From: Qipengyuania psychrotolerans
GTDB lineage: Bacteria > Pseudomonadota > Alphaproteobacteria > Sphingomonadales > Sphingomonadaceae
Assembly (NCBI RefSeq): GCF_019711355.1
Contig: NZ_CP081297.1
Location: 1,178,001 to 1,242,000, forward strand
Direction of reading: 5' to 3'
Length of the DNA stretch: 64,000 bases
In this document: positions 1 to 8,147 of the stretch, piece after piece
Layout of the letters: each line of letters starts with the position of its first letter
How positions within the stretch are numbered: the stretch's first letter is position 1
Position numbers and translations under genes: made by a program
Notes under the pieces: model-generated
Database searches by the model: none
Told to the model about the DNA's origin: nothing
Seen by the model: only the letters and a program-made list of their open reading frames with translations

Positions 1-271
1 TGACGGTGGTCGCCTGAACAGACTTCGGAAGGCCGGCCTTGATCGAAGCCTGCCGGGCCGGAGCCTGTCCGAGACCGGCGGGGAGCACACAGCCCATGTA
101 TGTACGATCGAATTTGTCCACTGCGACGCCCGAGCGTTCAACCGCTGCCTTGACCGCGGTCGCACCGAGGTCGGTTGCCGAAACGTCTGCAAGTGCACCC
201 TGCATACCCCCCATCGGTGTGCGAGCGTAAGACAGGAAAACGATCGGGTCGTTCGCGGAGAACTGGGTCAT
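1..271 (-). CDS. Acetyl-CoA C-acetyltransferase (thiolase), N-terminal part, cut by window edge
   Basis: The visible 90 residues are the start of a thiolase, which condenses or cleaves acetyl-CoA and acetoacetyl-CoA in fatty acid, ketone or polyhydroxyalkanoate metabolism. The N-terminus shows the family pattern SYARTPMGGMQGALADV, then DLGATAVKAAVERSGV, and the conserved GQAPARQA segment near residue 72. The catalytic cysteine would follow just past the window edge, so activity cannot be judged. The ATG at 271-269 is the only sensible start. The gene diverges from an aldehyde dehydrogenase with a 92-nt gap. Family assignment is firm; the choice between biosynthetic and degradative thiolase is not possible from this fragment. 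Confidence 0.9.
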   Translation of the reverse strand, partial: MTQFSANDPIVFLSYARTPMGGMQGALADVSATDLGATAVKAAVERSGVAVDKFDRTYMGCVLPAGLGQAPARQASIKAGLPKSVQATTV

Positions 272-363
272 GCTTGTGCTAATCCTTCGGTTCTGGAATA
301 TCGGTTGCCAATGGCGACTTATGTGTTGCCCAATAATCTAGTGCTGCATCGCAGCAATATCAA

Positions 364-1806
364 ATGGAGAGAATGATGCCGGACGAGCGTACAGGCGAGA
401 TGGAAGAAATTCTGCGTAAACAGCGCGCTGCCCATCATCAGATGCGGCCCGAGCCGATGGCGCTTCGCAAGGACCGTATCGAACGGGCCAACAAGCTGCT
501 CAAGGATCATTCCGAGGATCTGTGCAAAGCCATGAGCGCGGATTTCGGCAATCGCTCGCCGATGCAATCGATGATGACCGACATTGTAGGGACCATCAAT
601 TTCGGGAAATATTGCCTGAAACGCATGGATGGCTGGGCAAAAGTCGACAAGCGCCACGTCCAGTTCCCGCTCGGCCTGCTCGGTGCAAAAGCCGAGGTCC
701 GATATGAACCCAAGGGCGTCGTGGGTATATTGAGTCCGTGGAATTTCCCGGTCAACCTCACCTTCGGCCCGCTCATGCAGATATTTGCAGCGGGTAACCG
801 GGCGATGATCAAGCCGAGTGAATTCACCGAGAAAACCAGCCAAATGATGAAGGAGTTGGTTGAGCAATACTTCTCGCCTGACGAATGCGCCGTTTTTACT
901 GGTGGACCCGAAATCGCCGCCGCATTTTCCGAACTGCCATTCGATCACCTCGTATTTACAGGCTCGACGCCGACAGGTCGCAAGGTGATGGAGGCTGCTT
1001 CCAAGAACCTCGTCCCGGTGACTTTGGAGCTTGGCGGGAAAAGCCCGGTTTTCATGGGAGAAAGTGCCGACTTCGCCAAGGCGGGGGAACGCATCGCCAT
1101 GGGCAAGATGATGAACGCGGGCCAGATATGCCTGGCACCTGACTATCTGTATGTGCCTGAAAGCAAGCAGGACGAAGCGATCCACGGCGTGTGGCAAGGA
1201 ACAGCGAACATGTATCCCACGCTTCTCGATAACGACGACTACGCCAGTGTCGTCACCGATCGCCATTTCGACAGGCTTCAGGATATGGTTGCCGATGCGC
1301 GCGACAAGGGCGCCGAGGTCATCGAGGTGAATCCTGGCAATGAGGATTTCTCGAACACCAACAGCCGGAAGATGCCGCTCACGATCCTCAAGAATGTCAC
1401 CGAGGACATGAAGGCGATGCAGGAAGAGATTTTCGGGCCGGTCCTGCCCGTCAAAACTTACAAGAACGTCGATGAAGCGATCAACTATGTAAATGAACAC
1501 GATCGCCCGCTCGGCCTGTATTATTTCGGCCAGGATTCGGGCGAGCAATCCAAGGTCCTGTCCAAGACAATCAGTGGCGGCGTGACGGTGAATGATGTGG
1601 TGTTCCATGTTTCTATGGAAGACCTGCCGTTCGGCGGCGTCGGTTCATCGGGCATGGGAAGCTACCACGGGGTGGAGGGTTTTCGCGAATTCAGCCACGC
1701 CCGCAGCGTGTACACCCAGCCAAAGATCGACGTTGCCAAGCTGGCGGGCTTCAAGCCGCCCTATGGCGATGCCACGAAGAAGGCGATCGACAAGATGATG
1801 AAGTGA
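364..1806 (+). CDS. Aldehyde dehydrogenase, coniferyl aldehyde dehydrogenase type
   Basis: A complete NAD(P)-dependent aldehyde dehydrogenase of 480 residues that oxidises an aldehyde to the acid. The sequence shows the nucleotide-binding FTGSTPTGRKV segment (about residue 200), the catalytic glutamate in LELGGKSPV, and the catalytic cysteine in NAGQICLAPDY. The cysteine context ICLAPDY is typical of the ALDH3-like and coniferyl aldehyde dehydrogenase group rather than the larger ALDH1 group. An alternative ATG lies 12 nt downstream at 376. The gene stands alone, with a hairpin just after its stop. The natural substrate is not deducible; a fatty or aromatic aldehyde is likely from the family. 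Confidence 0.9.
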   Translation: MERMMPDERTGEMEEILRKQRAAHHQMRPEPMALRKDRIERANKLLKDHSEDLCKAMSADFGNRSPMQSMMTDIVGTINFGKYCLKRMDGWAKVDKRHVQFPLGLLGAKAEVRYEPKGVVGILSPWNFPVNLTFGPLMQIFAAGNRAMIKPSEFTEKTSQMMKELVEQYFSPDECAVFTGGPEIAAAFSELPFDHLVFTGSTPTGRKVMEAASKNLVPVTLELGGKSPVFMGESADFAKAGERIAMGKMMNAGQICLAPDYLYVPESKQDEAIHGVWQGTANMYPTLLDNDDYASVVTDRHFDRLQDMVADARDKGAEVIEVNPGNEDFSNTNSRKMPLTILKNVTEDMKAMQEEIFGPVLPVKTYKNVDEAINYVNEHDRPLGLYYFGQDSGEQSKVLSKTISGGVTVNDVVFHVSMEDLPFGGVGSSGMGSYHGVEGFREFSHARSVYTQPKIDVAKLAGFKPPYGDATKKAIDKMMK

Positions 1807-1816
1807 TGTTGGGGAA

Positions 1817-1850
1817 GACCGGCGATGTTATCTCGCGAAAATCGCCGGTC
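1817..1850 (+). terminator. Hairpin after the aldehyde dehydrogenase gene, weak intrinsic terminator
   Basis: A perfect 10-bp stem, GACCGGCGAT paired with ATCGCCGGTC around a 14-nt loop, begins 10 nt after the stop codon. It is followed by a poor T-run (GAACCTTCATT), so it may be only a weak terminator or an mRNA-stabilising 3' end. It separates this gene from the nuo operon. Confidence 0.5.
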
Positions 1851-1982
1851 GAACCTTCATTCGCCAGTTATTGGCATTTTGTGCAACCTATCATGCGGGA
1901 ATTGGGCCTTTCCCACCCTTGCACCAGCCACGCGAGGGGCCTAGAGGCGTCCGCGAACCAAGCCCTCGCTTAGGAATCATTC

Positions 1983-2357
1983 GTGGTCGACCTCGAACAA
2001 TATCTACCGATACTGATCTTCCTGTTCATTGCGGCCGTACTTTCGGCGGCATTCGTGTTTCTCCCGATGGGAGTATCGCGTTTGACAGGTGCACACGCTC
2101 CAAATGCGGAAAAGCTCAGCGAGTATGAATGCGGATTTCCCGCGTTCGACGATTCCCGCGGCCAATTCGACGTACGGTTTTATCTCGTGGCGATTTCCTT
2201 CCTCCTGTTCGACCTGGAGGCATCCTTCCTGTTTCCATGGGCGGTGAGCCTGGACGTGACGGGTTGGGCCGGATGGATTTCGATGGTGGTATTCCTCGGC
2301 ATTCTGGCGATCGGCCTCGCTTACGAGTGGAAAATGGGCGCACTGGATTGGGACTGA
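1983..2357 (+). CDS. nuoA: NADH-quinone oxidoreductase subunit A
   Basis: A small integral membrane subunit of complex I at the junction of the hydrophilic and membrane arms. The 124 residues show three hydrophobic helices and the signature loop [20 protein letters not shown] (about residues 48-67), whose acidic and cysteine residues line the quinone region. The start is GTG at 1983, preceded by AGGA at about 1972; no upstream ATG fits. It opens the nuo operon, one base before nuoB. A long-range inverted repeat, GCGAGGG (1932-1938) with CCCTCGC (1963-1969), lies in its leader. Length and motifs are normal. Confidence 0.97.
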   Translation: MVDLEQYLPILIFLFIAAVLSAAFVFLPMGVSRLTGAHAPNAEKLSEYECGFPAFDDSRGQFDVRFYLVAISFLLFDLEASFLFPWAVSLDVTGWAGWISMVVFLGILAIGLAYEWKMGALDWD

Positions 2358-2358
2358 T

Positions 2359-2937
2359 ATGAGCCAGCAAATGACTTCCAGCCCGCACGGACGCGATGCA
2401 CTGATCCAGCCGACGGCACAGTCGGGCGACGTGCTGCATCCGGATCAGGACTATTTCAACGCGCTTCAAACAGAAGTGAATGACAAGGGCTTCCTCGTCA
2501 CGTCCACGGAAGACCTGTTCCAGTGGGCGCGTACGGGATCGCTATGGTGGATGACCTTCGGGCTTGCCTGCTGCGCGGTCGAGATGATCCATGTGAACAT
2601 GCCGCGGTACGATATGGAGCGTTTCGGCGTCGCCCCGCGCGCTTCGCCGCGTCAGTCTGACGTGATGATTGTTGCCGGTACGCTGTGTAACAAGATGGCT
2701 CCGGCGCTGCGCAAGGTTTACGACCAGATGTCGGAACCGAAATACGTGATCTCGATGGGCAGCTGCGCCAATGGCGGCGGCTACTATCACTACAGTTACA
2801 GCGTCGTGCGTGGCTGTGACCGCATTGTGCCGGTCGACATCTATGTGCCCGGTTGTCCTCCCACTGCGGAAGCACTGCTTTACGGCGTGATGCAGTTGCA
2901 GCGTAAAATTCGCCGCGTCGGCACGATCGAGAGGTAA
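2359..2937 (+). CDS. nuoB: NADH-quinone oxidoreductase subunit B
   Basis: Peripheral-arm subunit carrying iron-sulfur cluster N2, the last electron donor before quinone. The tandem cysteines are visible in [11 protein letters not shown] (about residue 69), with the further cysteines in [12 protein letters not shown] and [14 protein letters not shown]. The length of 192 residues is slightly long because of a 40-residue N-terminal lead (residues 1-40), common in alphaproteobacteria. It follows nuoA by one base and precedes nuoC by 7 nt. Confidence 0.98.
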   Translation: MSQQMTSSPHGRDALIQPTAQSGDVLHPDQDYFNALQTEVNDKGFLVTSTEDLFQWARTGSLWWMTFGLACCAVEMIHVNMPRYDMERFGVAPRASPRQSDVMIVAGTLCNKMAPALRKVYDQMSEPKYVISMGSCANGGGYYHYSYSVVRGCDRIVPVDIYVPGCPPTAEALLYGVMQLQRKIRRVGTIER

Positions 2938-2944
2938 GGGCGAC

Positions 2945-3832
2945 ATGGCTACGCTTCATTCCGCGCCCCGCTTCACGCTGATCGACGGGCTCAAGGACAC
3001 GCTTTCCGGCGTCATCGGAAATGCGCTGGTCGAAGCTCGCGAAGAGCACGGCGAGCTGCTGTTTCACGTAAAGCGCGGCGAAATCGAAAACGTGCTTCGC
3101 ACTCTGCGCGACAATCACGAATACCAGCAGTTGATGGAAATCGCCGGGGTCGATTATCCGAGCCGTGATGAACGGTTCGAGATTGTCTACATGCTGCTTT
3201 CGGTCACCAAGAATAACCGCATCATGGTGAAGTGCACGGCTTCTGAAGAAACGCCTGTGCCGACTGTCACGACGCTTTGGCCCAATGCTGGCTGGCTCGA
3301 GCGCGAAGTGTTCGACATGTACGGCGTGCTGTTCGACGGTAACCCAGATCTGCGCCGCATCCTCACCGATTACGGTTTCGAAGGGCACCCCTTCCGCAAG
3401 GATTTCCCGCTCACCGGCTATGTCGAGCTGCGTTATTCGGAAGACGAGAAGCGCGTGGTTTATGAGCCCGTCGAGCTTGCGCAGGACCTGCGCCAGTTCG
3501 ACTTCATGAGCCCGTGGGAAGGTGCAGACTACGTTCTTCCGGGCGACGAGAAAGCGGACATGCCGCCGATCGACGAGCCGAAGACTACCGAAAGCCCCAA
3601 GCAGACGGGTGCCGGCGCCAAGACGGACGCCAAAGCGGCCGAAAAGGTCAGCGCGGATGCTCCTGCGGAAAAGGATGGCGGCAAAGACTCGCCACCACCG
3701 AAACCGACCGAAAACCGCAAGAGCCGGGCAAAGCGGGTCGGCAAGACGACCGATACCGCGAAAGCGACTAAACCGAAAAAGAAGCCTGCCGCCAAGCGCA
3801 AGCCTGCAGCAAAGAAGAAGGGCGCAGAATGA
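2945..3832 (+). CDS. nuoC: NADH-quinone oxidoreductase subunit C with a long basic C-terminal tail
   Basis: Peripheral-arm subunit (30-kDa family). The conserved core, about residues 1-205, contains the signature [20 protein letters not shown] and the [14 protein letters not shown] segment. After the usual end of the protein ([18 protein letters not shown]) there are about 90 extra residues. They are first acidic and proline-rich, then strongly basic with repeats such as [16 protein letters not shown], resembling a histone H1 tail. Typical NuoC proteins are near 200 residues. The tail is in frame and runs to an ATGA junction with a short downstream ORF. Core function is certain; the tail function is unknown. 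Confidence 0.97.
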   Translation: MATLHSAPRFTLIDGLKDTLSGVIGNALVEAREEHGELLFHVKRGEIENVLRTLRDNHEYQQLMEIAGVDYPSRDERFEIVYMLLSVTKNNRIMVKCTASEETPVPTVTTLWPNAGWLEREVFDMYGVLFDGNPDLRRILTDYGFEGHPFRKDFPLTGYVELRYSEDEKRVVYEPVELAQDLRQFDFMSPWEGADYVLPGDEKADMPPIDEPKTTESPKQTGAGAKTDAKAAEKVSADAPAEKDGGKDSPPPKPTENRKSRAKRVGKTTDTAKATKPKKKPAAKRKPAAKKKGAE

Positions 3833-3897
3833 TGCAGTTCACTCTTCTTTCTGGCGGTAATTCTGCCCCCTATTCCGGCAAGTGGATCTGCGCATGA
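3829..3897 (+). CDS. Possible 22-residue linker ORF between nuoC and nuoD
   Basis: An ATG at 3829 overlaps the nuoC stop by 4 nt (ATGA), and the ORF's own TGA overlaps the ATG of nuoD at 3894. The peptide begins [19 protein letters not shown]. Its only clear feature is this double overlap, which would let ribosomes pass from nuoC to nuoD without leaving the message. It may be a translational coupling device rather than a functional peptide, or chance. I recognise no family. Confidence 0.3.
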   Translation: MMQFTLLSGGNSAPYSGKWICA

Positions 3898-5111
3898 GCA
3901 CGGGTTTCCAAATCGAAGAATCGCCAACCACTGGCGACGAGACGATCACCAATTACACGATCAATTTTGGGCCCCAGCATCCGGCCGCCCACGGCGTGCT
4001 GCGCATGGTCATGGAGCTTGACGGCGAGATCATCGAACGGATCGATCCGCATGTAGGCCTGCTGCACCGCGGCACCGAGAAGCTGATCGAGCACAAGACC
4101 TATCTGCAGGCGCTGCCGTATTTCGACCGGCTCGATTATTGCTCGCCGCTGGCGCAGGAATACAGCTATATTCTCGCCATCGAGAAGCTGCTCAATATCG
4201 AAGTGCCCGAGCGTGCGCAGTATATTCGCGTGCTGTTCGCGGAGCTGACTCGCATCTGCAACCACATGCTGAACATCGGCGCGCACGTAATGGACGTCGG
4301 CGCGATGACGCCAAACCTGTGGGTGTTCGAACTCCGCGAAGATTGCATGAACTTTTTCGAGCGGATGAGCGGCGCGCGCATGCACCACGCCTATCTGCGT
4401 CCGGGCGGCGTCCACCAGGATGTGCCTGAGAAGTTGCTGGTCGACATCGGCGAGTGGATCGACGGCCGACTTCCCGAGCTTTTCGGCGACGCGATGAGCC
4501 TCGTGCTCGACAACCGCATCTTCAAGCAGCGCAATGTCGATATCGCCGTTGTGAGCAAGGAAGATGCGTTGGCCTGGGGTTTCTCCGGCCCTATGATCCG
4601 CGCTGCCGGTATCCCGTGGGACCTGCGCAAGTCGCAGCCCTATGATGTCTATGACCGGATGCAGTTCGACATTCCCGTCGGCACCAATTCGGATTGCTAT
4701 GACCGCTTCGTGGTGCGCGTGAAGGAAGTCTACGAGAGCGCCAAGATCATCAAGCAGTGTCTTGCTGAGATGCCCACTGGTCCAATCGCGAGCAGCGACC
4801 GCAAGGTTGTCCCGCCCAAGCGCGCCGAGATGAAGCAGTCGATGGAAGCGCTAATCCATCACTTCAAGCTCTACACCGAGGGCTTCCACGTCCCCGCGGG
4901 CGAAGTCTATGTCGCGACCGAAAGCCCGAAGGGCGAGTTCGGCGTGTACCTGGTGAGCGATGGGTCGAACAAACCCTATCGCTGCAAGATCCGTCCGACA
5001 GCCTTCAGCCACCTCCAGGCAATGGATTTCATGTGCAAGGGTCATATGCTGCCTGATGCCACCGCCATTCTCGGCGCCATCGATGTCGTGTTCGGGGAGT
5101 GTGACCGGTGA
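3894..5111 (+). CDS. nuoD: NADH-quinone oxidoreductase subunit D
   Basis: The 49-kDa family subunit that, with NuoB, forms the quinone-binding site; it is derived from the large subunit of NiFe hydrogenases. The N-terminal quinone-site motif [14 protein letters not shown] and the [12 protein letters not shown] segment are intact, and the C-terminus ends with [16 protein letters not shown] chose the ATG at 3894 giving 405 residues. A GTG at 3882 would add four residues but removes the neat overlap with the upstream short ORF. Its stop overlaps the next small gene by 4 nt. Confidence 0.97.
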   Translation: MSTGFQIEESPTTGDETITNYTINFGPQHPAAHGVLRMVMELDGEIIERIDPHVGLLHRGTEKLIEHKTYLQALPYFDRLDYCSPLAQEYSYILAIEKLLNIEVPERAQYIRVLFAELTRICNHMLNIGAHVMDVGAMTPNLWVFELREDCMNFFERMSGARMHHAYLRPGGVHQDVPEKLLVDIGEWIDGRLPELFGDAMSLVLDNRIFKQRNVDIAVVSKEDALAWGFSGPMIRAAGIPWDLRKSQPYDVYDRMQFDIPVGTNSDCYDRFVVRVKEVYESAKIIKQCLAEMPTGPIASSDRKVVPPKRAEMKQSMEALIHHFKLYTEGFHVPAGEVYVATESPKGEFGVYLVSDGSNKPYRCKIRPTAFSHLQAMDFMCKGHMLPDATAILGAIDVVFGECDR

Positions 5112-5269
5112 CCAGGTTGCTCATTACTCTTGGGATTGGTTTGAGTACCGGCCTTTTGGCCCTCCGCGTATTTGATCTTACGACGGCTGTGAGCTGCGGT
5201 CTCGCGGGTGGCGTGACCGCTATCGCATGGAGCTATTTGAGAAACTGGAATCGAAAAGCAAATGGCTGA
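5108..5269 (+). CDS. Small membrane protein of 53 residues inside the nuo operon
   Basis: A GTG at 5108 overlaps the nuoD stop (GTGA), and the ORF ends at TGA 5267-5269, overlapping the start of nuoE by 8 nt. The peptide starts with [18 protein letters not shown], has a second hydrophobic segment ([15 protein letters not shown]) and a basic end, RNWNRKANG. This fits one hairpin of two membrane helices with the basic end inside. Overlap on both sides and the exact fit to the gap argue for a real gene. It belongs to no canonical Nuo family that I recognise. An accessory complex I subunit or assembly peptide is an inference from position only. Confidence 0.7.
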   Translation: MTRLLITLGIGLSTGLLALRVFDLTTAVSCGLAGGVTAIAWSYLRNWNRKANG

Positions 5270-5933
5270 CCGTAATCCCGCACCCGATACTCCAGAGCTG
5301 CGCGAGCGCTGGGGTGCTTTCGAGTTTACCGAGAGCTACCGCGTCAAGGCAGACAAGGCGATTGCGCGCTATCCCGAGGGGCGTCAGCGCTCCGCCGTGA
5401 TGCCGATGCTCGACCTTGCCCAGCGCCAGGTCGGTGAAGAGACTGATACGCAGGGCTGGCTGCCGCTGCCGGTGATCGAATATGTCGCCGACTATCTCGA
5501 TATGCCGGTCATCCGCGTGCTCGAAGTCGCCAGCTTCTATTTCATGTACAATATGAAGCCGGTCGGTAAGTACCACGTGCAGGTTTGCGGCACGACGCCC
5601 TGCATGCTGCGCGGCTCGGACGGGCTCTTCGAAACCTGCAAGAAGCGCGGTATGAGCAAGGGACATGTCTCGGAAGACGGTCTCTGGACCCTCACGGAAG
5701 TCGAATGCATGGGCAATTGCGCCACCGCGCCGATGGTCCAGATCAACGACGACAACTACGAAGACCTCACGCCTGAGCGCCTCGACGAAATCCTCGATGA
5801 GTTGGCGGCGGGTAAGCAGCCGAAGACCGGTACGCAGATCGAAGGCAAACGCACGAGTGAGCCGGAGGGCGGCCCGACCACGCTGAAGGAAATGGTCGAT
5901 GCGAACCACGATTACCGGGGAGAGTGGAAATGA
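5262..5933 (+). CDS. nuoE: NADH-quinone oxidoreductase subunit E
   Basis: The 24-kDa thioredoxin-like subunit that binds [2Fe-2S] cluster N1a beside the NADH site. Cluster ligands appear as CGTTPC (about residue 109) and CMGNC (about residue 150). Upstream, VIEYVADYLDMPVIRVLEVASFYFMYNM matches the helical N-domain in part. The 223-residue length includes a polar C-terminal extension of about 40 residues, as is common in alphaproteobacteria. Its stop overlaps the next small gene by 4 nt. Confidence 0.97.
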   Translation: MADRNPAPDTPELRERWGAFEFTESYRVKADKAIARYPEGRQRSAVMPMLDLAQRQVGEETDTQGWLPLPVIEYVADYLDMPVIRVLEVASFYFMYNMKPVGKYHVQVCGTTPCMLRGSDGLFETCKKRGMSKGHVSEDGLWTLTEVECMGNCATAPMVQINDDNYEDLTPERLDEILDELAAGKQPKTGTQIEGKRTSEPEGGPTTLKEMVDANHDYRGEWK

Positions 5934-6073
5934 GCGCTGACTGGCTCACCATCATCCTCGCGATCGTCGGCGTGGTCATCGCGTGGAAGGTGCTGAAAGG
6001 CATCGTCAAGACCGTGGCGCTCGTGGCAATCCTGATTGTCGCCGCTATCGTAGTGTTCGGGGGAGGCTTCTGA
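5930..6073 (+). CDS. Small membrane protein of 47 residues between nuoE and nuoF
   Basis: The ATG at 5930 overlaps the nuoE stop (ATGA), and the TGA at 6071-6073 shares a base with the nuoF ATG (TGATG). The peptide is almost wholly hydrophobic: [17 protein letters not shown], a short basic break (KVLKGIVK), then [20 protein letters not shown]. That suggests two short membrane helices. The start and stop overlaps fit translational coupling across this part of nuo. I know of no standard subunit here. By analogy with the unidentified reading frames reported in the Rhodobacter capsulatus nuo operon, it could be an accessory subunit; this is inference. Confidence 0.7.
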   Translation: MSADWLTIILAIVGVVIAWKVLKGIVKTVALVAILIVAAIVVFGGGF

Positions 6074-7365
6074 TGCTCGCCGATAAGGATCGCATCTTTA
6101 CCAACCTGTACGGCTTCCAGGACTGGGGCCTGAAGGCGGCGCAGCAACGCGGCGACTGGGACGATACCAAGTCGCTGATCGCGCGCGGCCACGACAATAT
6201 CATCGAGGAAATGAAGGCTTCAGGCCTTCGCGGACGCGGCGGTGCAGGCTTCCCGACCGGCCTGAAATGGTCGTTCATGCCCAAGGAATCGAAGGACGGT
6301 CGTCCCAGCTTCCTGGTCATCAACGCCGACGAATCCGAGCCCGGTTCCTGCAAGGACCGCGAGATCATTCGCCACGACCCGCACAAGCTGATCGAAGGCG
6401 CACTCATCGCCGGATACGCCATGCGGGCAAGGGCCGCCTACATCTACATTCGCGGTGAATACATCCGCGAAGCCGAGACGATGCAGAAGGCGATCGACGA
6501 AGCTTACGACGCTGGCCTGATCGGCAAGAATGCGTCCAAGTCCGGTTACGACTTCGACGTGTTCCTGCACCGCGGTGCAGGCGCCTACATCTGCGGTGAA
6601 GAAACCGCGATGATCGAAAGCCTGGAAGGCAAGAAGGGCCAGCCCCGGCTCAAGCCGCCATTCCCGGCGGGTGCGGGCCTCTACGGCTGCCCAACCACGG
6701 TCAACAATGTCGAGAGCATCGCGGTCGTCCCGACGATCCTGCGTCGCGGTGCGTCTTGGTTCGCCAGTTTCGGGCGTGAGAACAACAAGGGCACCAAGCT
6801 CTTCCAGATCAGCGGCCACGTCAACAAGCCGTGCGTTGTCGAAGAAGCCCTCAGCATTCCGTTCAGCGAGCTGATCGAGAAGCATTGCGGCGGAATCATC
6901 GGCGGCAAGGAGAACCTGCTCGCCGTGATCCCCGGCGGTTCGTCAGTTCCGCTGGTCCCGGCAGAGCAAATCTGGGACGCGCCGATGGATTTCGACGGCC
7001 TCAAGGAACTCGGCTCGGGCCTCGGCACGGCAGGTGTCATCGTGATGGACAAGTCGACTGACATAGTCCGTGCGATTTCCCGCCTCAGCTACTTCTACAA
7101 GCATGAAAGCTGCGGCCAGTGTACCCCCTGCCGCGAAGGCACTGGCTGGATGTGGCGCATGATGGAACGCCTGCGCACCGGCGATGCTGCAATCGAGGAA
7201 ATCGACATGCTTCAGCAAGTCACCAAGCAGGTCGAAGGCCACACTATTTGCGCGCTTGGCGATGCAGCGGCTTGGCCAATCCAGGGACTCATCCGCCACT
7301 TCCGCCCCGAGCTGGAGCGCCGGATCGAAGAACACAACGCCAGGTTCGCAGAGGCAGCGGAATAA
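6073..7365 (+). CDS. nuoF: NADH-quinone oxidoreductase subunit F
   Basis: The 51-kDa subunit that binds NADH, FMN and [4Fe-4S] cluster N3, the electron entry point of complex I. Visible motifs are the glycine-rich [13 protein letters not shown] (about residue 55), the FMN-site segment [13 protein letters not shown], and the cluster motif [15 protein letters not shown] (about residue 345) with its later cysteine in [13 protein letters not shown]. The start is the ATG at 6073, giving 430 residues, the usual size. An upstream in-frame extension exists but would overlap the small gene before it. Confidence 0.98.
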   Translation: MLADKDRIFTNLYGFQDWGLKAAQQRGDWDDTKSLIARGHDNIIEEMKASGLRGRGGAGFPTGLKWSFMPKESKDGRPSFLVINADESEPGSCKDREIIRHDPHKLIEGALIAGYAMRARAAYIYIRGEYIREAETMQKAIDEAYDAGLIGKNASKSGYDFDVFLHRGAGAYICGEETAMIESLEGKKGQPRLKPPFPAGAGLYGCPTTVNNVESIAVVPTILRRGASWFASFGRENNKGTKLFQISGHVNKPCVVEEALSIPFSELIEKHCGGIIGGKENLLAVIPGGSSVPLVPAEQIWDAPMDFDGLKELGSGLGTAGVIVMDKSTDIVRAISRLSYFYKHESCGQCTPCREGTGWMWRMMERLRTGDAAIEEIDMLQQVTKQVEGHTICALGDAAAWPIQGLIRHFRPELERRIEEHNARFAEAAE

Positions 7366-8147
7366 TGAGAAGCGCAGCTATTCTTTTGTCCATCGGAGCA
7401 GTGCTGTCTGCGCCCGTGGCAGAGCCCGTATTGGCGCAAGCGAGCGAACCGCAGATGCGGGGCGACGAGCAACGGATTGGCACTCGCTTCAAGCGTAAGG
7501 CCGAGCAAGCAAACGCTACCCAGTCGCGTCAGATGCAGAAGGACGTGGCGCGCTGTGTAGTATATCGCAACAAGGATCTGTCACGAGAATTGCTCGCGAA
7601 GAGCGATACGGTGTCAATCGATTTCTACCAGATCGATGACCTCACTTCTGACGAGTTGTTTGGTGAGCTCGATGTCGCCGATTGCCTTGGACGGGCGGCA
7701 AAGGGGGGCACCCTTTCGATCAGCATGAGAATACCTTTCCGAACGCTGCGCAACTTGATGACAGAGGAAGTCTACCTGCTGGACCAGAAGGAACAGCTGG
7801 AAATACCTGCGGACGCTCCCGACTATCTCGAAAACCGCTATTATGCCGCTGGCCGCCATCCCGGGGCAATCGCGATGGCTCGCCTCTCGGACTGCCTGAC
7901 AGTGAACGCACCAGTTGCGGGCGATTCATTGCTCCGCAGCCGTCCCGGATCGTCTGATGAAGAAGAGGCTATCGAAGCCCTGTTTCCAGCGCTCATAACA
8001 TGCGCTGGCGAGAAAATTGCCGACACCGAAATCGACACTTCCGCGGTTCGCACCGTGATTGCAGACGGTATGTGGGCACGCTTGCATTATGGCCCGACCG
8101 CTCCGGTCGCGGCTGCCGAAGAGATTACGAAGGACGACGATGCCTAA
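7365..8147 (+). CDS. Predicted exported protein of unknown function inside the nuo operon
   Basis: A 260-residue protein whose ATG at 7365 overlaps the nuoF stop by one base (TAATG) and whose end overlaps nuoG by 8 nt. The N-terminus, [20 protein letters not shown], then a likely cleavage after PVLAQA, looks like a Sec signal peptide, so the protein should be periplasmic. The mature part has four cysteines (RCVVYR, ADCLGR, SDCLTV, ITCAGEK) that could form two disulfides. I see no catalytic motif and no family I can name. It is not a known complex I subunit. Its conserved-looking coupling to nuoF and nuoG suggests co-regulation, but an exported protein is an odd member of this operon. Confidence 0.85.
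   Translation: MRSAAILLSIGAVLSAPVAEPVLAQASEPQMRGDEQRIGTRFKRKAEQANATQSRQMQKDVARCVVYRNKDLSRELLAKSDTVSIDFYQIDDLTSDELFGELDVADCLGRAAKGGTLSISMRIPFRTLRNLMTEEVYLLDQKEQLEIPADAPDYLENRYYAAGRHPGAIAMARLSDCLTVNAPVAGDSLLRSRPGSSDEEEAIEALFPALITCAGEKIADTEIDTSAVRTVIADGMWARLHYGPTAPVAAAEEITKDDDA

Noticed and set aside
319..1608. A 429-residue minus-strand frame opposite the aldehyde dehydrogenase
   Set aside because: It is antisense to a clear enzyme with intact catalytic motifs and has low-complexity His-rich composition.
1886..1912. TTGGCA...TATCAT as a sigma-70 promoter for nuo
   Set aside because: The spacing is only about 12 bases, too short for a standard promoter; I could not place the nuo promoter with confidence.
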